DNA of 64,000 nt from a virus: IMG/VR virus record IMGVR_UViG_3300032236_001100, positions 20,756 through 84,755 of that record; one strand, 5' to 3'. Shown here piece after piece: positions 39,638 through 48,145 of this stretch. The translations under genes and the position numbers were made by a program. A model generated the notes under the pieces. That model saw only the letters and a program-made list of their open reading frames with translations, was not told the origin of the DNA and searched no databases. Position 1 is the first letter of the stretch. The number at the start of each line of letters is the position of its first letter.

Positions 39638-41844
39638 TCAATGCGTCCCATGATGATGAACGTGTCAGAAAGACTGGGAATGGTAGGCCATGCCGTGGCA
39701 AAGGTCAGCACCTTGGTAACGCCATCGTAGCCCGAGATCCGGCGAGCCATTCCCGAAAGAGCCCCACTGGTGAACAGCAGGACCGAACCCACGTAAAATC
39801 CACCCTGGCTGGAGAGGTACGAGTCGCCCGTGAACGAGGTGGTGCTGATCGAGCCGGATGCCACCGAAGACGATAGGTACGTCGAAACTTCGGTCGAGAG
39901 CAGGTGAAACACCGGCATGCAACCCGTGATCGAGAACGAAAGCCCAACAAGGTCGGCGTTCATGACGGCAGCAGGAACTTGGGACCAGACCCAGGTTTGC
40001 CCGGTGGCATCGTAAGTTGCTGATCCACTGACCGAACCGGATACACCGTTCGCGTAATAGGTGGCCGAGACAGTACCCGAAGTCACTTCTTGGCCGGTGG
40101 CGATGCTTACGAATCGGCCAATCGGCAGGTTACTCAGATTGGCATTGCGTGGAACCACCGGATTTGCTCCCAAGATGCGAGGGCGTGCCTCAGTGACGTA
40201 AAGGAAGTATTTGGATACCTGCCAGATCGTGGGCTGGCCGACCTGAAGCGAAGAAGCAACCCCTGCCGAAATCGTGATGGTGGACGTTAGATTGGCAGTT
40301 CCAACCACAAGGCTTGAGCCAATTCCTGCTGAAAGCGAAACAGCCGCCGATACCGCAGGAGTTCCTGTCCTGAGCGTCGATGCAATCCCTACCGACTGGA
40401 GCAGCGATGCCAGCGTGATCGGTTGCCCAACCGCCGATGTCGCGGCAATCCCAGCTGACACCTGAACAGTCGAAGTTCTGACCGGGCTCCCGACAACGGC
40501 AGTCGATGCGATTCCAGACTGAACTGTTACTGAAGCCGTTGCCGATACGGTGCCAACCTGACCAGTGCTTGGGATTCCAGCTGAAGCCAACAACGAAGGG
40601 ATCACGCTGGGCTGAATCGCACCAATCGAGAGGAATCCCTGCGAAACTCCTAATCCTGTTCCCGGCTGCACGGCCCCAATCGACACGAAGCCAACCGAAG
40701 GCACTCTGGCTGCGACCGGCGATCCTGCGACCAGAACTGAAGAAATGCCGCTTGAAGAAGAAACCTGAGTCCCAATGACCGGGTTTCCAACATTTAAACT
40801 GGACGCGCTTCCAATTTGGGAAACAACAGTTGTGTTAGACGTTACGCCGCCAGAAACAAGCGAAGAAGCGATTCCCGACGAAGCGAAAATGGGCGTGTCA
40901 GTCTTTGGTGATCCAACGACTAATAGAGAAGCTATTCCGCTTGATGTTACGGCCAGACCACTGATCGTTGCCTGTCCAACAATTAATGATGATTGTCCAC
41001 CTATTGAAGACGAAACATTCGGAATGGTTGTTGTAGAACCAACAACGCTTTGCGATGACACGCCAACGAAAGAGTTTTGTGTTAATGGTACAGATGGCTG
41101 CACAGCACCAATGCTGACATATCCCAGGCTTATGCCAGAAGATGTGCCGGGCTGAACTGCACCGATAGACAAATAGCTTGGCTTAGGAGGAACTAATATT
41201 GGATACCATATAGCGGACACTCTGAATCCGCTATATGCCGTTGCAGGCGAAACAGACCATGCTACGTTAAGAGTTGATCCCGTAGCGAAGGTGCCATAAG
41301 CTAGGCCGATCCCTGTGCTTTTTCCAGATACAAACGTGGAGGAAGCCAGCGAATAGCCAGTGGTATTGGTTGATAGCGATGTTGGCCCGACAAGATTCCC
41401 ACCATAGTCAGTACCCCACATTCCATCAAGCAAAACTGCCAAGCATTTGTCGGATGATGTGGGAATGCCAATCCCAAAACTATCAGTAAAATTTTGCGAT
41501 GCGTCAGTTTTGAGCCCTGTACTTACCTGATAGAACGCACCAACGCCCGAAAATCCAACCGCAGCTATTGAGGGATACCCCGAAGCTGTGGAGCTTATTG
41601 TTGTTGCTGTGAACGTGTGGCCGGAACCTACCGTAGGATTTGCGCAAGAATAAAGATAAGCTCCGTTAGACGAATTTCCTACAAGGGAATAAGTGTTGCC
41701 AAAACTATCGGTAATAGAAACGGCAGCAGCTGTGGAAACACCCAGTACCAAAAACGTCGCGCCGGTAGTATTAACTGCCGACGTTGTGACGCTCTTGCTA
41801 TTGTTGCTGCTGGCCGAAACGCTAAATACCGAAGCTATTGCCAC
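39634..41844 (-). CDS. Repetitive virion protein (736 aa) with beta-type repeats
   Basis: The N-terminal ~200 residues are Ser/Thr-rich beta sequence. Residues about 250-560 are about a dozen 21-residue repeats around SSGIAS.LVVGSP.....V. The C-terminal ~60 residues match the small protein at 36079. Four (Y/F)xSIGA(V/I)QP units occur among the repeats. The start is a GTG after the beta-helix gene's stop. Fibre shaft with variable repeat number is the most likely role. No catalytic motif is seen. Confidence 0.68.
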   Translation of the reverse strand: MAIASVFSVSASSNNSKSVTTSAVNTTGATFLVLGVSTAAAVSITDSFGNTYSLVGNSSNGAYLYSCANPTVGSGHTFTATTISSTASGYPSIAAVGFSGVGAFYQVSTGLKTDASQNFTDSFGIGIPTSSDKCLAVLLDGMWGTDYGGNLVGPTSLSTNTTGYSLASSTFVSGKSTGIGLAYGTFATGSTLNVAWSVSPATAYSGFRVSAIWYPILVPPKPSYLSIGAVQPGTSSGISLGYVSIGAVQPSVPLTQNSFVGVSSQSVVGSTTTIPNVSSSIGGQSSLIVGQATISGLAVTSSGIASLLVVGSPKTDTPIFASSGIASSLVSGGVTSNTTVVSQIGSASSLNVGNPVIGTQVSSSSGISSVLVAGSPVAARVPSVGFVSIGAVQPGTGLGVSQGFLSIGAIQPSVIPSLLASAGIPSTGQVGTVSATASVTVQSGIASTAVVGSPVRTSTVQVSAGIAATSAVGQPITLASLLQSVGIASTLRTGTPAVSAAVSLSAGIGSSLVVGTANLTSTITISAGVASSLQVGQPTIWQVSKYFLYVTEARPRILGANPVVPRNANLSNLPIGRFVSIATGQEVTSGTVSATYYANGVSGSVSGSATYDATGQTWVWSQVPAAVMNADLVGLSFSITGCMPVFHLLSTEVSTYLSSSVASGSISTTSFTGDSYLSSQGGFYVGSVLLFTSGALSGMARRISGYDGVTKVLTFATAWPTIPSLSDTFIIMGRIE
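40165..41082 (-). repeat. Tandem 63-bp repeats inside the 39634 gene
   Basis: In-frame units of about 21 codons encode the repeating GIAS..VVG.P motif. They are diverged at the DNA level but keep reading frame and spacing, so the array can expand or contract without a frameshift. Confidence 0.75.
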
Positions 41845-41846
41845 AC

Positions 41847-43184
41847 TTACACCTCAAGTTGGCCGGGGAATCCGGCCTGGCGGGAAGCCGCACCAGAAAC
41901 CAACGTGTAATCGTGACTTGCGCCAGGGCTAACAAACGGGGAACTGCTTTCGAGAGTCAATCCTCGCTGCGTGGACTCAAACACGCTGCTGACGTTGCCT
42001 GATGTGTTGCTATAGAAAGCGTTGTTATGCAACGCCAATTGCCAGGAATTGGTCATTGCATTGTTAATTCCGTAGCTTGTACAATTGGAAAAGATATTGT
42101 TGGCCACAAACTGATAGGATGAATTGTTTCCGGTTGTGATCCCAGTGCCGCAGTTATAAAACGTGTTATTGATAACGACAATGTTTGATGAGCCGCCAGA
42201 GTACAAGGCAAGACCAACTGTGCAACTATCAAATAGATTGAAAGCTACAAAATAATTTGTGAGAAGTGTGAGAGCAGGATTGCCACCACGAAACACATTT
42301 CCAATATACATTCCAAAGCTATTGGCTGCTCCATTACTTGCTGGGGCGAAAAGGCATCCAGTTGCGTGGACGAACCCGTAGATGCACGTCCCTCCAGTGA
42401 AACGACATCTATGAACGCGAAGAAACGTAGTGGGAGAAATGCCGGTAGTGTTAGTGGGGTTTGTGAACTCTAGATTTTCAAACCAGCTATAAGCACCTGA
42501 AGTAATATTGTTGCCGCTGGTGGTGGAAAATGTGATCTGAGGGCGTGTTGCTCCTGAAGGTGCCGCCGTAGCTCCGGCAGGTGCCGTGAGCGTGCCGTTG
42601 ATATTGGCGCACTCGTCAATATCGCCAATCGTGCTGTAATAACCACGATACCAGATCGGCTTTGCCGTTAATGCTGTGGGCAATGTGACGGCGGCAGCAT
42701 AGGCGTATGTACCAGCCTTGATGTTGACTCGCAAACCGTTATAGGTTGCTGACGTCATCGCGCCCGACAAGCTAGGCACAGTGCCGTTCATGCACCCGTT
42801 GGTTCCGGTGATACCGAATCCAGCCCATGCACCGCCCACACGACACAATACCGCACCGGCACCACCGCCGCTGGTCAGGCCCGTGGCAAGACCTAGTCCG
42901 GTCGTGCTGTAGCCTGTTCCGCTGGCATACAGCACGGTGATTGTCGTGTTATCGTTGGTTGCAACTTGACCGACAAATCGAGCGATGGTGTCGGCACTGT
43001 TATACAACGAGACCCACGCACCCACGGCCACGCCCGTGAACGCGCCACTGGCTCCGGTGAACGTGATCGTGCCGGTTGAGACTGTGCAAGTGACCGAAGG
43101 AATCGGCGTAGGATTTGATCCATTGTCCGTTCCCGCGTTCAGGTTGCTGCCAGTCGTCTGAATATACAGGTCAAGGAGAGCCAT
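41847..43184 (-). CDS. Second beta-helix virion protein (445 aa)
   Basis: After an N-terminal ~120 residues with a beta barrel-like segment (VTCTVSTGTITFTGASGAFTGVAVGAWVSL), the rest has repeated short strands with Asn ladders (FVAFNLFDSCTV, VVINNTFYNCGTG, QFVANNIFSNCTSY, LALHNNAFYSNTSG), typical of pectin-lyase-like right-handed beta-helices. Enzymatic residues are not evident. It lies upstream of the repeat protein in the same operon, possibly forming a two-part adhesion complex. Confidence 0.68.
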   Translation of the reverse strand: MALLDLYIQTTGSNLNAGTDNGSNPTPIPSVTCTVSTGTITFTGASGAFTGVAVGAWVSLYNSADTIARFVGQVATNDNTTITVLYASGTGYSTTGLGLATGLTSGGGAGAVLCRVGGAWAGFGITGTNGCMNGTVPSLSGAMTSATYNGLRVNIKAGTYAYAAAVTLPTALTAKPIWYRGYYSTIGDIDECANINGTLTAPAGATAAPSGATRPQITFSTTSGNNITSGAYSWFENLEFTNPTNTTGISPTTFLRVHRCRFTGGTCIYGFVHATGCLFAPASNGAANSFGMYIGNVFRGGNPALTLLTNYFVAFNLFDSCTVGLALYSGGSSNIVVINNTFYNCGTGITTGNNSSYQFVANNIFSNCTSYGINNAMTNSWQLALHNNAFYSNTSGNVSSVFESTQRGLTLESSSPFVSPGASHDYTLVSGAASRQAGFPGQLEV

Positions 43185-43193
43185 GTATCAACC

Positions 43194-43508
43194 TCAGCGA
43201 GTGAGACCGTTGACTTGAATTGCCATTGCCTGCTGCACTGCCGTGGTTGTATCCAGTGCCGTATGAGCCTTCTGGCATTCGGCCAGGAACGCTACAAGCT
43301 GACCCACGGTGATTGGCGGGCGACCATCGGTTGAACTACCGTCGTCAATCACCAGGGACTGATCAGCCGCCTGAAGGACCGTCAGAAGGCCCTGGGCCTG
43401 CACGGTTGCAATCACCGTGGCAACATCTACTGACAAACGAGTGACATCGTCGGCCAGGGGACGAACCACTTGATTGCAAAATCGAACAATCTGAGGATTG
43501 GAGAACAT
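43194..43508 (-). CDS. Small hypothetical virion-region protein (104 aa)
   Basis: The likely start is MFSNPQIVRF at 43508; a longer frame upstream is probably not translated. The helical protein (VVRPLADDVTRLSVDVATVIATVQAQGLLTVLQAADQSLV) has no recognised family. It is located between a structural gene and the beta-helix gene and is probably a virion assembly or connector component. Confidence 0.58.
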   Translation of the reverse strand: MFSNPQIVRFCNQVVRPLADDVTRLSVDVATVIATVQAQGLLTVLQAADQSLVIDDGSSTDGRPPITVGQLVAFLAECQKAHTALDTTTAVQQAMAIQVNGLTR

Positions 43509-43546
43509 GACCTGCGGTTCCTCTTCGTAGGGAAGGTATTTCTTGA

Positions 43547-43957
43547 TTAGAGCGTGAACCAGCCGTAAGTACCGTCTGGTGCAACCGTAATGGAACCACC
43601 GTTTGGTGTCACAGGTGTGAGCGTGCCGGTGTCGTACCATGCAATCAGGGGAGACGTAGAGGCTGTGCCGGTGTCCTTGTAAATCACATAGCCCAACGTG
43701 TTACCTGCGCTCGACACAGCAGAAAATGTAGCCGAAGCCGATGTGAACAGTCCGTTTGTTTCGGTTGGCGAGGTCAGCTGGGCTGGCGTGCCAACACTTC
43801 CGCTATTGATCGACGACCAGTACTGGTTGGCCGAGTTGTAGGCCACGGCACCCGTGCCCGTGACCTTGACCAGAGCGATCTTGATCGTGTCGGAACCAAG
43901 ATTAATCCCGCCAGTCAGGAAAGCCTGCTTGGCCAGTGGATAAACTGCGTTTGCCAT
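43547..43957 (-). CDS. Phage structural protein of a common short family (136 aa)
   Basis: The pattern MANAVYPLAKQAFLTGGINLGSDTIKIALVKV, FTSASATFSAVSSAGNTLGYVIYKDTG, LIAWYDTGTLTPVTPNGGSITV is widespread in tailed-phage structural regions (often annotated as hypothetical near fibre genes). It is thought to be a virion decoration or fibre attachment protein. The ATG start is followed by the conserved N-terminus, so the start is secure. Confidence 0.7.
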   Translation of the reverse strand: MANAVYPLAKQAFLTGGINLGSDTIKIALVKVTGTGAVAYNSANQYWSSINSGSVGTPAQLTSPTETNGLFTSASATFSAVSSAGNTLGYVIYKDTGTASTSPLIAWYDTGTLTPVTPNGGSITVAPDGTYGWFTL

Positions 43958-43974
43958 CGTGATCTACCCCTAAG

Positions 43975-45273
43975 TTAACTGGCCCGTGCGACCAGTGATG
44001 CTTCGAGTCCATATTTCTTGTGATAAACCAGAGCTTCTGCTGCCCGTGTGCCGCCCACGTAACCCTTGCGATGATGCCAAGCATCCGTGCCGCTCAGGCT
44101 CATCAGGATTCGCACCACAACACCGTTATACGTGTCTACGTTGGTCGTCACCGTGCGGCGGCTTTTATGCAAGTGTCCCAGGTGCCACTCGCGACACGTC
44201 GCATCTGCAAAGTCCTGGGGCCGTTCTGTGGCCATGATGATTGGCAGATCAACATGTCTCTCTTCGTTGCCGTGCGTGTAGCCGATCAGGTTTGAGCCGT
44301 ATTTCACATATTTGCGCGAGGTTGGCTCGAAATCGACCGTCACGTTGCTGGCATTGCGGAACCAGGCATTGAGCGTGCGGATCAGGTGAAAGCTTGCGAT
44401 CCGATCATGATTGCCGGGAACATAGAGTAGCTTGACATCGGCCACTTTCTGAAACAACTCGACCACCTCGATCATCGCCTCTTCGCCTGCCACGATGATC
44501 TTCGTAAATCGGCTGTCCACATCCTGGGGCGTGCCTGCCGTAGTCGTGTTATCCGGCTTATCGACATGAAAGAAATCCTGGCCGACCGCGATTACCACCT
44601 GTTCCAGCGGGTACACCGTACCCATCGACACAAATTTGCGAGCCGCTTCTACCAGGGCTTTACGAGCATGGTCGATGTTATAGCTTGATCCGGTCTCCGG
44701 TGCCCAAGCCAGCTTGCCAAAATGCACGTCATATGGATCGAACACCAGCATGTGGTCGCGTGCTTTGGTGCGAATCGACGGGGCCGGATACTTGGGGGCA
44801 TGCTTCTGAATGCGCTCGAACAGAATGCTGGATGCGTCGATGTAGGGCTTGGGCAGGATACGCCTGAGCGTCAGGCTAACCTTCCACATCTGCTTGGTGA
44901 TCGGTTGCTCTGGCTTACGCTGACCCTTGTCATCAAATCCGACATGCAGTTTCAGTGGTACGTTCCAACCACCACACTTCCATTCCACCACACACCAGAC
45001 TGAGGTATCGACCTTGCCGTATGCGATTGCGTCTTCCAGAGTGCGGATTTGCCGGTCGCTCAAGTATGAGACTTCGCAGGAGTCACCTTTTTCGACAACG
45101 CCCAGGCTGTCCACCTTCTGGCATTTCTCGTCGAACTGTCCTGCCTCCTTGCAGACATCAATAATCGTTTGCCGATGACAACCAACCATCCTTGCGGCAT
45201 GCGTCTTGTTGCCGTTGCACTGGGCAACGGCCTTCAAGATCTCAGCTTTTTGCTGGTCGGTCAAAGGGCTCAT
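43975..45273 (-). CDS. HTH–calcineurin-like metallophosphoesterase fusion (432 aa)
   Basis: The N-terminal ~45 residues form an HTH of the Fis/resolvase kind (AVAQCNGNKTHAARMVGCHRQTIIDVCKEAG). From about residue 170 the phosphoesterase motifs appear in order: DPYDVHFGK (D-x-H), VGQDFFHVD, VPGNHDRI (GNHD), YTHG and HLGHLH. These bind two metals in a calcineurin-like fold. Such fusions occur in phage genomes near structural genes, but substrates are not established. It is transcribed with the virion operon. Confidence 0.78.
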   Translation of the reverse strand: MSPLTDQQKAEILKAVAQCNGNKTHAARMVGCHRQTIIDVCKEAGQFDEKCQKVDSLGVVEKGDSCEVSYLSDRQIRTLEDAIAYGKVDTSVWCVVEWKCGGWNVPLKLHVGFDDKGQRKPEQPITKQMWKVSLTLRRILPKPYIDASSILFERIQKHAPKYPAPSIRTKARDHMLVFDPYDVHFGKLAWAPETGSSYNIDHARKALVEAARKFVSMGTVYPLEQVVIAVGQDFFHVDKPDNTTTAGTPQDVDSRFTKIIVAGEEAMIEVVELFQKVADVKLLYVPGNHDRIASFHLIRTLNAWFRNASNVTVDFEPTSRKYVKYGSNLIGYTHGNEERHVDLPIIMATERPQDFADATCREWHLGHLHKSRRTVTTNVDTYNGVVVRILMSLSGTDAWHHRKGYVGGTRAAEALVYHKKYGLEASLVARAS

Positions 45274-45281
45274 GATGCCTC

Positions 45282-45590
45282 TCAGGAGTCGGCAGCGATC
45301 CGGCGAATGGCACGATACGCTTCGATCAGGGCAAGGTTGCGAGCCGAGGTCACATCCTCGTCATTGATGGATGCGACCGGGTCATCCGACTTGATCGGAC
45401 TGTCTTCGCCTACAAACTCAGGCGGCATGGGAGCATACTGAGACACAAAGTCAGCCAGAAGCTCCAGGCGATCATTTTGCTGGCCGTATGGCACTCGACG
45501 ATAAAACGGCACCGAGGGCTTCTTGGTCCCGGTAGATGGTTCATTCTTCTTGGGAGGCTTGGGATTGCCCCGACTCTTTGCTGGCGACAT
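45282..45590 (-). CDS. Small hypothetical protein (102 aa)
   Basis: Starts at MSPAKSRGNPKPPKKN, preferred to an upstream in-frame start because that upstream part is unrelated to the rest. The protein has a basic, proline-rich N-terminus and an acidic middle (EFVGEDSPIKSDDPVASINDEDV). It lies between the phosphoesterase and a tiny Lys-rich gene. No function is recognised; a nucleic-acid-binding virion component is possible. Confidence 0.55.
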   Translation of the reverse strand: MSPAKSRGNPKPPKKNEPSTGTKKPSVPFYRRVPYGQQNDRLELLADFVSQYAPMPPEFVGEDSPIKSDDPVASINDEDVTSARNLALIEAYRAIRRIAADS

Positions 45591-45631
45591 CTCGAAACTC
45601 CAAGGGAATGAACCATCACCGAAACACAAAC

Positions 45632-45739
45632 TTAGCAGCCCTTCTTGGGCATCTTCACCGAACCGTTCGAGGACTTCGGTGCCGACTTGGGCGACTTGCC
45701 ACCCTTGGACGATCCATTGCTGCTCTTGGGTGCGGCCAT
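45632..45739 (-). CDS. Tiny Lys/Ser-rich protein (35 aa)
   Basis: The peptide is MAAPKSSNGSSKGGKSPKSA followed by PKSSNGSVKMPKKGC: nine lysines, no acidic residue, and two KSSNGS repeats. It has an excellent AAGGAG ribosome binding site and a perfect TATAAT box about 30 bp upstream, unusual for such a short frame. A histone-tail-like DNA-condensing or packaging peptide is plausible but unproven. Too short for standard gene callers. Confidence 0.5.
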   Translation of the reverse strand: MAAPKSSNGSSKGGKSPKSAPKSSNGSVKMPKKGC

Positions 45740-45772
45740 TGCGATTCTCCTTGTTGACATATAAACCAAATG

Positions 45773-45778
45773 ATTATA
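45773..45778 (-). promoter_or_regulatory. -10-like TATAAT box upstream of the tiny Lys-rich gene
   Basis: Perfect TATAAT on the minus strand with TTCACG about 16 bp upstream as a weak -35. It would read the tiny Lys-rich gene and the gene at 45590. Confidence 0.4.
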
Positions 45779-45790
45779 GGAAGATTACGG

Positions 45791-46480
45791 TCAGCGTGAA
45801 AGCCGACCGGCGAAACGAGGCGTTGGCGGCTCGTCGGTTCCAGTTGGACCCCACCGCAGCTCAAATGTGCGGGATGTCTCGTCGCTCAGTTCGCCGTATC
45901 GCTTGCTCTTGAACAGCCACAGGTCGTTGCCATCGGCCTGCTTGCTCATATCAAGGTAGCGATAGTAAAGCACTTTCTCGACACACAGTTTGCGCAGCTG
46001 GCGAGGGTCCATCAACTGGCCTGGTTGGTGGAATGGCAGGTTAAGCGTCATGCCGTAAGTCTGCATCAGTTCATAGCTGATCTCTTCGATGATCGGATCA
46101 AGCGTCTTGATCACGAACTGGATGCCCGACAGGGCTCCCGGTGGGCAAGGGGGTTTTCCCACGCCAGTCGTGCGACCAATCGCCCTGAGCGTCAGCGAAT
46201 TGCCACTCACGCTGTCCACGGCATAGATGTCGCCATTGCTGCCAAAGATGTTAGCTGGCTTCATGAGCCAGATCACATGGCCAGAGACCACGCCCAGGCT
46301 GGCGAAGTTGTTGCTGGCACTGGTGATCACCCAGGGCGACGAATCAGCCATGTACCCATCGTTGCCACTCGCCAGCTTATAACTGTCGGGAGCCACGCGC
46401 GTGAAATCATCCATCACTCGAAGAGCGATATGCTCATCAAGGCAGAATGGCGTGACGGTGAGTGGCGACTGAGTAGTCAC
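45791..46480 (-). CDS. Head-tail connector-like protein (229 aa)
   Basis: The gene starts at GTG. Its place two genes after the capsid protein fits a connector or adaptor. The middle (GVVSGHVIWLMKPANIFGSNGDIYAVDSVSGNSLTLRAIG) is a beta-rich domain like that found in capsid-associated proteins; a helical part with DPIIEEISYELMQTYGMTLNL and DPRQLRKLCVEKVLYYRYLDMSKQ follows, resembling gp6-like adaptors. Assignment is tentative. Confidence 0.58.
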   Translation of the reverse strand: MTTQSPLTVTPFCLDEHIALRVMDDFTRVAPDSYKLASGNDGYMADSSPWVITSASNNFASLGVVSGHVIWLMKPANIFGSNGDIYAVDSVSGNSLTLRAIGRTTGVGKPPCPPGALSGIQFVIKTLDPIIEEISYELMQTYGMTLNLPFHQPGQLMDPRQLRKLCVEKVLYYRYLDMSKQADGNDLWLFKSKRYGELSDETSRTFELRWGPTGTDEPPTPRFAGRLSR

Positions 46481-46483
46481 GGG

Positions 46484-46873
46484 TTATGCCTTCTTGGGTT
46501 GTGCCTGAGCAAGTGCCGGTGCTGGAGCCGGTTGCGGCTTGGGCTGCTCGTCGATCTGACTCAAGATCAGTTTCACCCAGTCACGAATGTTCGATTCAGC
46601 CAGCTTGAACGCATCGGCTGTTGCCAAAGCCGTCTTCAGTTCCGACTGAGCCACGAAGCAGGTCTCGGGCGACATGCGACTGGTCGTGTCGATCTCGGCA
46701 TTGATGCGATTCAGTAGTGTTGCCAGATTGGAGCGAACATTCTTGAGAACACCGATGTGAATCAAGATCTGAACGGCTTCAGGGCTGATCCCCTGCGGCA
46801 GCGGACCAACAAAAAAAGCGTCCCAGGAAGGTGATTCAAGGGGACGCTCAAACGAGCGAGTGGGATTGATCAT
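46484..46873 (-). CDS. Hypothetical head-region protein (129 aa)
   Basis: Located between the capsid gene and a connector-like gene. Helical, with a disordered alanine/proline tail (PKPQPAPAPALAQAQPKKA). The start ATG has no clear ribosome binding site and lies after the capsid terminator, so expression depends on read-through. No family recognised; possibly a head completion or DNA-end-binding protein. Confidence 0.55.
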   Translation of the reverse strand: MINPTRSFERPLESPSWDAFFVGPLPQGISPEAVQILIHIGVLKNVRSNLATLLNRINAEIDTTSRMSPETCFVAQSELKTALATADAFKLAESNIRDWVKLILSQIDEQPKPQPAPAPALAQAQPKKA

Positions 46874-46889
46874 CGTGGTCCCGGTCTAG

Positions 46890-46932
46890 AGAAAACCCCC
46901 GCAGAAGACAAGTATGATTTCTTCTGCGGGGG
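46890..46932 (-). terminator. Terminator after the major capsid gene
   Basis: CCCCCGCAGAAGA pairs with TCTTCTGCGGGGG and is followed on the minus strand by TTTTCT. It lies about 20 bp past the capsid stop and should make capsid mRNA the most abundant product. Confidence 0.85.
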
Positions 46933-46952
46933 TAGGATAAACCTGTTAGTTA

Positions 46953-48089
46953 TCAGGCGAAGCTGGAGATACCTTCACGCCAGGCGTGCCACTTGGGGTG
47001 GCCGATTTCGACGGCAATGTCGGCAATCCAATCACCTTCGTAGGCATCGCCACGACGACCACGAGGAACCCAGGTTTCCTGTCGGAGATACCGGAGCTTC
47101 ACGTCGCTGGAGGTCAGAGCGATGGCAGTACCAGCCTTCAGCTGGTAGCTGGGCAGCATCAAGACCGGGGCACCCAGGAAGGGCACGGCGATCTGATTGA
47201 ACGCGATACCGAGGACAGGAGTGTAGCTCGTGTCCATCGTTACGGGGTAGCCCCAGGTCGCTACGCCAGTCATAAAATCGCTGGAAACGATGAGTAAGTC
47301 AGGGTTTCCACCGCCAGCGAACGCCTTGTTCAGCGTGTCACTGATGAACGACAGCTTGGTGTAGCTGGAAGCTGCACTCGTGGTGACGTTGCCGCTGTCG
47401 ATCAGGGTTTTGATGCCCTTCATCTTGGCGCGGTCGCCAGGGTTCTGTGGCTTCTGGCCACCTGCGTAATAGCAGGCATACTCCATGTCACGGAGCATTT
47501 CGACAGCCTTGGTGCGCTGCTCGAAGGTCAGGATGTCAGGAACACCCTGGGGCAGACGGACAGAGGTCTGGGCGTTAGCCTTACCGCTGATCTGTACAGG
47601 GAACTGGAAGGTTTGCACGTACTGTTCGATAGACGTGCGGATCGAGCGAGTCGAGTCCTGGTTGACTTCAGCACCCGTTCGGCTGTTGTACATCAGGGTG
47701 ACAGCAGTGGTGTTCGTGTGAGTCGCAGCCGTGCTGGACTCAGCACCACGCACCACGGTCACGCTGGTGCCGTTGCTGTTGATTGCGGTGACTTCCAGCT
47801 TTTCGCTGTCCACCAGGATCACGTCGCCCACCAGCAACCGAGTGTTGTCACTCAGGGTCACGGTGGTGCCAGTCGTGTCAGAAACAGCAGCACCGAGGGT
47901 GATGCCAGTTCGCTGACGAACGTCATAGGTGATCATCTGGAAAGTTTCGCCCTCAGCCTGGAGGCGAGGAAGGCGATTCACCAGCGGGGCTTCCTGAATG
48001 AAGATTTCACGCAGGAAGGGGTGCAGGACGGTCTGGGTTTCTACGCCAAACCCGACAGGTCCAAATAGGCCCTGATAGTTACTTGGCAC
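46953..48089 (-). CDS. Major capsid protein, HK97-like fold (SU10-type)
   Basis: This 378-residue protein lies between scaffold and terminator. It resembles the SU10/HK97-type capsid family: an N-terminal arm, a beta-rich inserted domain (VTLSDNTRLLVGDVILVDSEKLEVTAINSNGTSVTVVRG), the E-loop/spine-helix region with VEMLRDMEYACYYAG, then KMKGIKTLID and a P-domain ending with RYLRQETWVPRGRRGDAYEGDWIADIAVEIGHPKWHAW. The start is GTG after AGGAGAAA. Scaffold and portal follow upstream in the standard order. Confidence 0.88.
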   Translation of the reverse strand: MPSNYQGLFGPVGFGVETQTVLHPFLREIFIQEAPLVNRLPRLQAEGETFQMITYDVRQRTGITLGAAVSDTTGTTVTLSDNTRLLVGDVILVDSEKLEVTAINSNGTSVTVVRGAESSTAATHTNTTAVTLMYNSRTGAEVNQDSTRSIRTSIEQYVQTFQFPVQISGKANAQTSVRLPQGVPDILTFEQRTKAVEMLRDMEYACYYAGGQKPQNPGDRAKMKGIKTLIDSGNVTTSAASSYTKLSFISDTLNKAFAGGGNPDLLIVSSDFMTGVATWGYPVTMDTSYTPVLGIAFNQIAVPFLGAPVLMLPSYQLKAGTAIALTSSDVKLRYLRQETWVPRGRRGDAYEGDWIADIAVEIGHPKWHAWREGISSFA

Positions 48090-48145
48090 GAGAATTTCTC
48101 CTATTCAAACTCGAAACATACTGCCGGGTTGGCAGGAAACGTGAA

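Noticed and set aside
40274-41155. Plus-strand frames across the repeat protein gene
   Set aside because: The repeated coding sequence leaves the antisense strand open by chance; no start signals and low-complexity product.
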